Assembly: GCA_947168855.1 (NCBI GenBank)
Contig: CAMVNO010000001.1
Span: 1 to 64,000 of the forward strand
Length of the DNA: 64,000 nucleotides
Source of the DNA: an uncultured Clostridia bacterium
Lineage (GTDB): Bacteria; Bacillota; Clostridia; Christensenellales; CAG-138
Direction of reading: 5' to 3'
In this document: positions 43,786 through 50,846 of the stretch, piece by piece
Layout: every line of letters begins with the position of its first letter
Position numbering within the stretch: position 1 is the first letter of the stretch
Notes under the pieces: generated by a model
What the model was told of the DNA's origin: nothing
The model's database searches: none
What the model saw: only the letters and a program-made list of their open reading frames with translations
Program-made: the position numbers and the translations under genes

Positions 43786-45663
43786 ATGAAACGAATGATC
43801 CGCAAAGGAATACTGCTTTTGCTTACAGTTCTGCTGATGCTGCCTGCAGGCGTATTTTCTGCTGCGGACGAGGTGATGTTCGGCGACGCGGATGGGGACG
43901 GGCAGCTGACCGCGCAGGACGCCAGCTGTATTTCGCGGCATCTGAACCGGTTTCGCATGATGGACGCCGCGGCGTTGAGCCGCGCCGATTATGACGGCGA
44001 CGGCGTGGTTACCGAGCGTGATTCATCCCTGATCCTCAGCTCCCTGATGTCTTCCGATTTCAGCGTGTCTGCGACACAGTCCTTTTCCATGCTGATCACG
44101 TCCGATCTTGCCGGGAACGCATGGGATCCTTCGGAAAACGGCTCGTTCTGTTCGGCGATCAATACCGCAACCTGCATTCAGGAACTGAAAAACCAAAATC
44201 CCGATCTGCTTCTTATGGACGCCGGCGGCTCGTTCTTCGGCAGTTCCGTTTCAGATGACTACGCGGACAGCACCGACCGTTCCTACGGACCGATCACGTC
44301 CTTGTTTATTCGTCTTGGCTATCATGCCGTTACGCTCGGCGAAGAAGCGTTCACCTATCCGTCGCAAAATGTGCGAAGAGAAGTCACCGCGCTGCGTAAT
44401 CGAGGGATTCCGGTGATCGGCGCGAACCTCGAAAAGAGCGATCCGACCATCTTTGACGCGCAGGGCGCGCTTTGGAACGACCTGCTGCCGTATGTCATCC
44501 TTGAGGTTCCGCAGGGAGAGGATCGGGAACCGATGCGCGTTGCCGTGATCGGCATGACCGACCCGGAGCTGTGCGTTGCCGAAGATGAGATCACCGCCGC
44601 CAATCCCATTGAAATCTATGCAAGGCTCAGAAAAGAACTGAAGAACCGCGCGGACTATACCGTTCTGCTGTATCACGGCAGCACGGAGGTCGACGCACAG
44701 CGCGAGAACACCTATTCGCTTCGCGATCTGATCAAAAAGACGGACAGCATTGATCTTGTCGTCGCTTCGCACGGGTGCGTGCACAGCGTACGCTCGGAAC
44801 GGAACGCCGGCGGCAGGGAAATCCCGATCGTATCGCTTGCCGGCGGCGCCGAAACGGTTACCGGGATTTCCGTTTCTTTGCGTGACAACGGAAACCCGGC
44901 GATTCTTGTGACGCAGATAGACGCCTCTCAAACAGAACCGGACGCGGCAATAAAGTCGAGTATCAGACCGTATGTCAGCCGTTTTACGGCCATGATGGAC
45001 GCAACGATCTGTACGATTGCGCAGCGGATCGACCGGTTTGACGCGAGCGCGCTGTGCTCCACGGACAGCATGGATCTCACGCACGAGATGCAGCTTTACC
45101 TTGCGCAGAACTGGATCGACTATCATGACGTCGACCTGCCGAACAACCTGATTTCCATTGCTTATCCGTACATCCCGTTCGGCGGACAGAAGGAAGGCGT
45201 GCTGAAATACCGCGATCTGTATATGCTTAAGACCGAGACGCCGCAGTATACGATCATGCTGATCCGCGGCGCGGAGCTTCGCGCATGGCTCAGAGCGTAT
45301 GCGGGCACGATCATGCAGCAGGAAACGATCTATTCTGTATACGGTCTTTCGTACCTGCTTAATACGATGAATCCCGATGTGCCGCTCGGATATCTGGAGC
45401 ACGGATCCGGAAAATCGGTGGACGACGATGAGGTGTTTACGCTCATCCTTGCCGAACGGTCCGAAGGCGATTCGGGGCTTCGAGGGTATCTTGACGAAAG
45501 CTGGCTGCCGTACGAAGACCGCATCATAGAAGGCTTTACGCTGCCGACGCCGCAATTTGTTGAGACGACAGGCAAGGACCCGATCATCGACGCACTGATC
45601 GCGTATCTCGAAAACTTCGAGGTCTTGAAACCGGAACACATCTTCAGCTGGATCGTGATTTAG
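43786..45663 (+). CDS. Secreted protein: N-terminal dockerin plus 5'-nucleotidase-like phosphoesterase with lost metal motifs
   Basis: 625 aa. Signal peptide (MKRMIRKGILLLLTVLLMLPAGVFSA), then two calcium-binding dockerin repeats at about residues 34-56 (DADGDGQLTAQD) and 68-88 (DYDGDGVVTERD). From residue 97 the chain follows the UshA/5'-nucleotidase fold order, but ligand motifs are altered: SDLAGN where DxHGN is expected, DAGGSFFG for DxGD, LGEEAF for GNHE(F), SHGCVH for GHxH. The C-terminal nucleotidase domain is present (GGQKEGVLKYRDLY, YTIMLIRGAELRAWL). Outside the cell; perhaps bound to a cohesin scaffold. Likely a binding protein rather than an active phosphatase. Confidence 0.72.
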   Translation: MKRMIRKGILLLLTVLLMLPAGVFSAADEVMFGDADGDGQLTAQDASCISRHLNRFRMMDAAALSRADYDGDGVVTERDSSLILSSLMSSDFSVSATQSFSMLITSDLAGNAWDPSENGSFCSAINTATCIQELKNQNPDLLLMDAGGSFFGSSVSDDYADSTDRSYGPITSLFIRLGYHAVTLGEEAFTYPSQNVRREVTALRNRGIPVIGANLEKSDPTIFDAQGALWNDLLPYVILEVPQGEDREPMRVAVIGMTDPELCVAEDEITAANPIEIYARLRKELKNRADYTVLLYHGSTEVDAQRENTYSLRDLIKKTDSIDLVVASHGCVHSVRSERNAGGREIPIVSLAGGAETVTGISVSLRDNGNPAILVTQIDASQTEPDAAIKSSIRPYVSRFTAMMDATICTIAQRIDRFDASALCSTDSMDLTHEMQLYLAQNWIDYHDVDLPNNLISIAYPYIPFGGQKEGVLKYRDLYMLKTETPQYTIMLIRGAELRAWLRAYAGTIMQQETIYSVYGLSYLLNTMNPDVPLGYLEHGSGKSVDDDEVFTLILAERSEGDSGLRGYLDESWLPYEDRIIEGFTLPTPQFVETTGKDPIIDALIAYLENFEVLKPEHIFSWIVI

Positions 45664-45688
45664 AAAGCCACGTTATTCGTGGCTTTTT
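45664..45688 (+). terminator. Terminator of the dockerin gene
   Basis: AAAGCCACG-TTATT-CGTGGCTTT plus TT. Confidence 0.85.
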
Positions 45689-45722
45689 GCATGCCTGTTC
45701 ATCGAAATTCATATGCTGTAGC

Positions 45723-46004
45723 ATGAAACGAAAACGAATGGTTTTACGGCATATCCTGAAAGCTGCCGATCTGCCGCAGGAGCTTGACGCAGGTCGGTTC
45801 TATCTGCAATGGTACGGAATTGACGAATGCTCGGTCGCGCAGCATCGCGGCATTCTCTGCTTTGACGGCAAGACCGTCCGCCTTGCGACGGATCAGGGCG
45901 TGCTCTGCGTTCTGGGCGATTCGCTGGAGCTCGAAGCGCTGACGGATTCCCGCGCGCTGATCAAAGGACAGATCGAGTCCGTACGGATCGAGGCAAAAAG
46001 TTGA
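45723..46004 (+). CDS. yqfC: YqfC/YabP-family sporulation protein
   Basis: 93 aa from ATG 45723 (alternative 45738). The HRGILCFDGKTVRLATDQGVLCVLGDSLEL block is the YabP/YqfC barrel, found in mother-cell sporulation proteins. The yqfD gene follows with an overlap of 4 nt. No Shine-Dalgarno is visible; CATATGCT lies 6 nt ahead of the ATG with a weak sigma-E-like -35 (TGCATGCC, 14 bp spacer). Confidence 0.75.
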   Translation: MKRKRMVLRHILKAADLPQELDAGRFYLQWYGIDECSVAQHRGILCFDGKTVRLATDQGVLCVLGDSLELEALTDSRALIKGQIESVRIEAKS

Positions 46005-47155
46005 TGTGGCAATTTTGGAACGGGTATGTTATAATCCAAATTGAGGGATTATGCGCAGCGCGTTTTCTGAAACGGCTTGCGGATGTGGGGATTCGCGTTT
46101 TTCATGTGCGAAAAACGGATGAAGCCGTACTGCGCCTTACGATTCCGGCAAGACGCTTTTTCGACCTCAGAAAGCTGCGAAGGGGACTGCCGCTTCGCAT
46201 TCGGATCGTCGGACGCGGAGGACTGCCGTTTGCTCTCCGGAAGCTCGGACGCCGTCCGGTCCTCTGGATCGGGACATGTCTGCTGTTTCTCGGAATGCTG
46301 CTTTTATCGACGCGGATCTGGGTCATCCGCATCGGCGGAACAAACCGTGTCGATCCGGAGGAGATCCGTTCACTGCTGTCGGAGCGCGGGATCGTGCCGG
46401 GTGCACGGATCGAAGGGCCGATCCTGATCACGGCGGCAAACGATCTTTCGGCGCAGATACACGATGCGGCATGGATCGGACTCGATCGCGAAGGCATTCT
46501 TCTGACGGTCAACGTCGTGGAAGCCCTGCCCGAATCGACCAAGCGCATCAGCACGGTTCCGTCCGACATCAAGGCGGACAAAGACGGCGTCGTTACGTCG
46601 ATTCGGGTGATGCGCGGACAAGCGCGCGTCAAGGTCGGCGATCGCGTGAAGAAGGGCGACGTGCTGATTTCCGGAACCGTGATCTATAAGGACAGTTCTT
46701 ATGAAACATCGGCGGACGGAACGGTTTGCGCCGCGGTGGAATACCGCGAAGAAACGGCGCTTTCTGATCGGATCACGGAATCATACGAAACCGAAGCCGA
46801 AGCAGCCGTGCGGATCCTTCGCATCTGGGACCTTGAACTGCTGCGCACAAAACAGCCTTTCGAGCATTACCGGCTGACCGATCCCGGAACGGTCACGATG
46901 AGCAGCCTCCTGCCGGTTGCGATCGAAACCCGTACGGCGCGGGAAATCGGGTTCCGGGAAAGAGCGCTTACCGAAGAGGAAGCGGAGCAGTACGCGCTGC
47001 AGGAGGCGCGGGAACGGGCATATCAGGCGATCCCGCGCGACGCGGCGATCATCAACACATACGGCACGATCCGAACAAAAAACGGCGCACGATACGCCGT
47101 CGTGATTGTGACCGCGGAAGAAATCATCGGAAAAACGGAGGAAAGACCCGCATGA
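46001..47155 (+). CDS. yqfD: Sporulation protein YqfD
   Basis: 384 aa. One membrane helix near residues 85-105 (VLWIGTCLLFLGMLLLSTRIWV) and a long outer domain. The N-terminal segment FLKRLADVGIRVFHVRKTD and the late VKVGDRVKKGDVLISG are typical of YqfD, a mother-cell protein needed for late sporulation in B. subtilis. In Bacillus yqfC-yqfD precede phoH and ybeY, exactly as here. Overlaps the phoH start by 4 nt. Confidence 0.85.
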   Translation: MMWQFWNGYVIIQIEGLCAARFLKRLADVGIRVFHVRKTDEAVLRLTIPARRFFDLRKLRRGLPLRIRIVGRGGLPFALRKLGRRPVLWIGTCLLFLGMLLLSTRIWVIRIGGTNRVDPEEIRSLLSERGIVPGARIEGPILITAANDLSAQIHDAAWIGLDREGILLTVNVVEALPESTKRISTVPSDIKADKDGVVTSIRVMRGQARVKVGDRVKKGDVLISGTVIYKDSSYETSADGTVCAAVEYREETALSDRITESYETEAEAAVRILRIWDLELLRTKQPFEHYRLTDPGTVTMSSLLPVAIETRTAREIGFRERALTEEEAEQYALQEARERAYQAIPRDAAIINTYGTIRTKNGARYAVVIVTAEEIIGKTEERPA

Positions 47156-48147
47156 CGGATGAGATGAACAAGTCGATTGCCAGGATCGAATTGGAATCGA
47201 TGGATGATTCCATCGGCCTGTTCGGCGTGTTTGACGAGAACCTTGCCGTATTTGAAGAGGAGATCGGCGTGAAGATACGGATCCACTCCGACGGAATCTC
47301 CATTGAAGGCGACGAAGAACAGGTCCGGCTTTGCAGGACGGTCCTTGAAAAACTGCTGGATATGCAGCGCAAAGGCGATCCGATCAACCGCGGCAGAATT
47401 CGCTATGCCATCGACATCGCCAAGGACGGCAACGCCGAACTGATCAAGGAGATCATGGGCGACGTTGTTGCGCTGACGAACCGTGGAAAGCAGATCAAAT
47501 GCAAAACGCTCGGTCAGAAGAAATACATTCAGGCGCTGAAAAACCACGAGCTCGTGTTCGGCGTCGGTCCCGCCGGAACCGGCAAGACGTATCTTGCCGT
47601 TGCAATGGCGGTCGTTGCGTTCAAGAATAAAGAGGTCGAGCGCATCATCCTGACGCGTCCCGCCGTCGAAGCGGGCGAAAAGCTCGGTTTTTTGCCCGGC
47701 GATCTGCAGAATAAGGTCGATCCGTATCTGCGCCCGCTGTACGATGCACTGCAGGAGTTTTTCGGTCTGGAGACCTACAAGCAGCTCATGGAACGCGGAG
47801 CGATCGAGGTGGCGCCGCTCGCCTATATGCGCGGACGCACGCTGAACAATGCGTTCATCATCCTCGACGAAGCACAGAACTGCTCGATCGAGCAGATGAA
47901 AATGTTCCTGACCCGCTTCGGCGAGGGCAGCCGCATCGTCGTGACCGGCGACGTCACGCAGATCGACCTTCCGAAAGAGAAGATGAGCGGTCTCGTGCAC
48001 GCGATCCGTGTCCTCGACGGCGTGGAGGGCATTTCGGTCGTGAAGCTTACGCATAAGGACGTCGTGCGGCACGAGCTGGTGCAGCGGATCATTCAGGCGT
48101 ACGAACGCCACGAAAACGCAAGGGCAAAGGAGCGCGGCGATGATTGA
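47152..48147 (+). CDS. phoH: PhoH-family ATPase
   Basis: 331 aa. N-terminal KH-like part, then the ATPase: Walker A FGVGPAGTGKTYLAVAMAV, RPAVEAGEKLGFLPGD, Walker B AFIILDEAQNCSIEQMKMFLTR, and VVTGDVTQIDLP. Probably acts on RNA with YbeY, whose gene overlaps it by 8 nt. Confidence 0.92.
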   Translation: MTDEMNKSIARIELESMDDSIGLFGVFDENLAVFEEEIGVKIRIHSDGISIEGDEEQVRLCRTVLEKLLDMQRKGDPINRGRIRYAIDIAKDGNAELIKEIMGDVVALTNRGKQIKCKTLGQKKYIQALKNHELVFGVGPAGTGKTYLAVAMAVVAFKNKEVERIILTRPAVEAGEKLGFLPGDLQNKVDPYLRPLYDALQEFFGLETYKQLMERGAIEVAPLAYMRGRTLNNAFIILDEAQNCSIEQMKMFLTRFGEGSRIVVTGDVTQIDLPKEKMSGLVHAIRVLDGVEGISVVKLTHKDVVRHELVQRIIQAYERHENARAKERGDD

Positions 48148-48577
48148 CGTCTTTTCGGAAACGATCGAACTCACGGACGAGGAGCGGACAAGCATCGAAA
48201 ACGCCGCGGCGGAAGCGCTGCGAAGCGAGGGATGCGCAGGCGATCTGACGATCCTGATCGACACGCCGGAACGGATCCGAAGCCTGAACCGGGATTTCCG
48301 GCATGTGGACGCGGTGACGGACGTGCTGACATTCCCGGCATGGGAAGGGGAGATTTCGCTTTGTGCGGACGGATACCTCGGCGACATCATGATCTGCTAC
48401 GAACGCGCCGAGGAACAGGCGATCGCCTACGGACATTCGCTGAACCGGGAACTGTCGTTTCTGGCGGTTCACGGCGTACTGCATCTTTTGGGATACGATC
48501 ACATGACGGAAGCGGACGAGCGCGTCATGCGCGAAAAACAAACGGCTATTCTGAACAGCATAGGGGTAACGAGATGA
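48140..48577 (+). CDS. ybeY: Endoribonuclease YbeY (16S rRNA maturation)
   Basis: 145 aa. Zinc site HGVLHLLGYDH with the three histidines, and NRDFRHVDAVTDVLTFP upstream, both diagnostic. Needed for 16S 3' end processing and ribosome quality control. Overlaps phoH and cdd. Confidence 0.94.
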   Translation: MIDVFSETIELTDEERTSIENAAAEALRSEGCAGDLTILIDTPERIRSLNRDFRHVDAVTDVLTFPAWEGEISLCADGYLGDIMICYERAEEQAIAYGHSLNRELSFLAVHGVLHLLGYDHMTEADERVMREKQTAILNSIGVTR

Positions 48578-48984
48578 CGGAAACAATCACAAACGAAGAG
48601 CTTCTGCGGCTTGCGACGGAGGCGCGGGATCATTCCTATTCGCCGTATTCGCACTATCGCGTCGGCGCCGCGCTGCTCACGAAGGACGGCAAGGTCTATC
48701 AGGGCTGCAACATTGAAAACGCGTCCTATACGCCGACGATCTGCGCGGAGCGCACGGCATTTTTCAAGGCGATCTATGACGGCGTGCGGGAATTCTCCGC
48801 AATCGCGATCATCGGCTCCGGCGTGCTGCCCGCGTTTCCGTGCGGGGTATGCCGGCAGGTCATGTCCGAGTTCTGCGACAGCGATTTCGTTCTGATCGTA
48901 TCGAACCGCGACGGCAGCGAAATCGTGACCGAAACGCTCGATCAGATGATGCCGCACCGCTTCGGACCGAAGGATCTGCTATGA
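48574..48984 (+). CDS. cdd: Cytidine deaminase
   Basis: 136 aa from ATG 48574, which overlaps the ybeY stop. CNIENASYTPTICAERTAFFKA carries the first zinc Cys and the catalytic Glu, PCGVCRQVM the other two Cys. Salvages cytidine to uridine. Its stop overlaps the era start (ATGA). Confidence 0.94.
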   Translation: MTETITNEELLRLATEARDHSYSPYSHYRVGAALLTKDGKVYQGCNIENASYTPTICAERTAFFKAIYDGVREFSAIAIIGSGVLPAFPCGVCRQVMSEFCDSDFVLIVSNRDGSEIVTETLDQMMPHRFGPKDLL

Positions 48985-49880
48985 ACGCGACCGGATATAA
49001 AAGCGGGTTTTTCAGCATCGTCGGCTGTCCGAACGTCGGAAAATCCACGCTGATCAATCGCCTGGTCGGACAGAAGATCGCGATCGTGACGGACCGCGCG
49101 CAGACCACGCGCAACCGAATCACGGGCGTTTTGACGCGCAAGGATTATCAGATGATCTTCCTTGACACCCCGGGCATGACGAAGCCGCGCAACAAGCTCG
49201 GCGTATATATGCAGAAGACGGCGGAGGACGCCTCCAAGGATACCGAAGCGATCCTGTTCGTGGTCGACGCGCTTGAGGGCGTGCGCGAACGCGATGCGGA
49301 CGTGATCCGGATCGTCAAATCGCAGCGCTCCCCGGTGATCGTGCTCATCAACAAGTGCGACGCGGCGAGCGCAAGCCGGATGCAGGAGGCAAGGGACGCG
49401 ATCAGGGAAGCCGGATTCGACACCGTTCTTGCGGTTTCCGCCAAAACCGGCGAAAATCTGGACAAGCTTGAGGAGCTTTTGAAGGGCTATCTCACCGAGG
49501 GACCGCAGTATTACCCGGACGATATGGTCACCGATCAGCCGGAGCGCGTGATCTGCGCCGAAATGATCCGGGAAAAGACGCTGGAGCTTTTGCGCGAGGA
49601 GATCCCGCACGGCATCGGCGTGGGGATCGACCGGATGCAGATGCGTCCCGACGGCAAGCTGATGGACGTCTGGGCAACGATCTACTGCGAACGCGAAAGC
49701 CATAAAGGGATCATCATCGGACGCGGCGGCAAGATGCTGAAACGCATCGGTTCGGAAGCGCGGAAGGACATCGAGTGGCTTCTGGACGTGCAGGTGAATC
49801 TGCAGCTTTGGATCAAGGTCAAGGAGGACTGGCGCAATCGGCAGCAGATGCTGAACGAGCTCGGTTACCGGGACGACTGA
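48981..49880 (+). CDS. era: GTPase Era
   Basis: 299 aa. G1 GCPNVGKST, G3 DTPGMTKP, G4 NKCD, G5 SAKTG, and a C-terminal KH domain (IIIGRGGKMLKRIGSEARKDIE) that binds the 3' end of 16S rRNA. Assembles the 30S subunit. The gene context (ybeY-cdd-era-recO) is classic. Confidence 0.97.
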   Translation: MNATGYKSGFFSIVGCPNVGKSTLINRLVGQKIAIVTDRAQTTRNRITGVLTRKDYQMIFLDTPGMTKPRNKLGVYMQKTAEDASKDTEAILFVVDALEGVRERDADVIRIVKSQRSPVIVLINKCDAASASRMQEARDAIREAGFDTVLAVSAKTGENLDKLEELLKGYLTEGPQYYPDDMVTDQPERVICAEMIREKTLELLREEIPHGIGVGIDRMQMRPDGKLMDVWATIYCERESHKGIIIGRGGKMLKRIGSEARKDIEWLLDVQVNLQLWIKVKEDWRNRQQMLNELGYRDD

Positions 49881-49916
49881 TCGCATGGGTTTCATCGGTT
49901 CGGGCATACTGACAGT

Positions 49917-50039
49917 ATGAAGAACCGAAGCGAAGAGGAATGGGAGCGCTTTGTGCGCACCGGCAAGGTCAAGGATTACCTTGCCTATAAAAAGGCGGAG
50001 CGGAAGGAATGCCGACAGAACTCACACAAGCCATTGTAA
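49917..50039 (+). CDS. yqzL: YqzL-like small protein
   Basis: 40 aa, between era and recO, where Bacillus has yqzL. The sequence EEEWERFVRTGKVKDYLAYK follows the family pattern W-x2-F-x3-G-x3-YL-x-YK. Function unknown. It overlaps the recO start by 31 nt in another frame. The ATG lies in a palindrome CATACT-GAC-AGTATG (49905-49919), and no clear Shine-Dalgarno is present, so the start is uncertain. Confidence 0.65.
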   Translation: MKNRSEEEWERFVRTGKVKDYLAYKKAERKECRQNSHKPL

Positions 50040-50749
50040 CAGGCTATACCGATTATCGCGACGACGACCGCATGCTGACGCTGTTTTCCGCCGAAAAAGG
50101 GCGGATCGACTGCAAGGCGCGCAGCTGCCGGAAACCGACGTCGAAGCTTTTGTCCTGTGCGCAGCCGTTCGTATTCGGCGAGTTTGAGCTGTTCGTCAAC
50201 AACGACCGCGTGACGGTCAACGGCTGCGACGTTCGAGAAACGTTTTATCCGCTTCGGGAAGACGTCGATCGCTTTATGATCGCGTCGGTCTGCACACAGC
50301 TTTCTAACAGCGTGATCGGACACGATTCGCCGGACGAAGCTCTGTTTTCGTTGCTGTATCACATTCTGTCGTTTCTGGCGTATTCGGACTCCGACCCGAA
50401 GGATCTGCTGATCGCATTTCTGCTGCATTTTCTGGATCACACCGGATACAGGCCTTCTTTGACACGCTGCTCGATCTGCCGCCGGGATGTCCGAAGCGAC
50501 GCGATCCTGTTCTATTCCGCAGATGCGGGCGGAGCGGTCTGCGCAGGCTGTCATTCGGGCGGAATACCGGTCTCCAAACTGGCGCTGGAAGCGATGCGGC
50601 GGATTCTGCTGCTTAAGGACGAAGATCTTGTACGCGTCGTGTTAAAGGCGGATCTTCGCGCGGAACTGTTTGCGCTTCTGCGCGGCTCCTGCGCAAGAAT
50701 GCTCGGCGAAACCGACAAAGGAATCGTTCTTCTCGGTCAGATCGCGTAA
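50009..50749 (+). CDS. recO: DNA repair protein RecO
   Basis: 246 aa. N-terminal OB fold (QAIVTGYTDYRDDDRMLTLFSAEKG) and a zinc ribbon with CSICRRD and CAGC. Loads RecA on SSB-covered DNA with RecR. GGAGCGGAAGGA upstream of ATG 50009. Confidence 0.9.
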   Translation: MPTELTQAIVTGYTDYRDDDRMLTLFSAEKGRIDCKARSCRKPTSKLLSCAQPFVFGEFELFVNNDRVTVNGCDVRETFYPLREDVDRFMIASVCTQLSNSVIGHDSPDEALFSLLYHILSFLAYSDSDPKDLLIAFLLHFLDHTGYRPSLTRCSICRRDVRSDAILFYSADAGGAVCAGCHSGGIPVSKLALEAMRRILLLKDEDLVRVVLKADLRAELFALLRGSCARMLGETDKGIVLLGQIA

Positions 50750-50768
50750 AAATACCGTAAAAATAGCG

Positions 50769-50796
50769 AATGATGCAAGAAAAATCTTGCATCATT
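50769..50796. repeat. Perfect 12-bp inverted repeat at recO end / ppdK promoter
   Basis: AATGATGCAAGA-AAAA-TCTTGCATCATT. It starts 20 nt after recO and overlaps the -35 of the ppdK promoter. It may terminate recO (TTTCGTATTT follows) or be an operator; T-run is imperfect. Confidence 0.7.
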
Positions 50797-50815
50797 TCGT
50801 ATTTATTGCTATAAT
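50787..50815 (+). promoter_or_regulatory. Promoter of ppdK
   Basis: TTGCAT and TATAAT with 17-bp spacing. Confidence 0.8.
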
Positions 50816-50846
50816 AAATTGTTCAACAAATCTTAGGAGGATCCAT

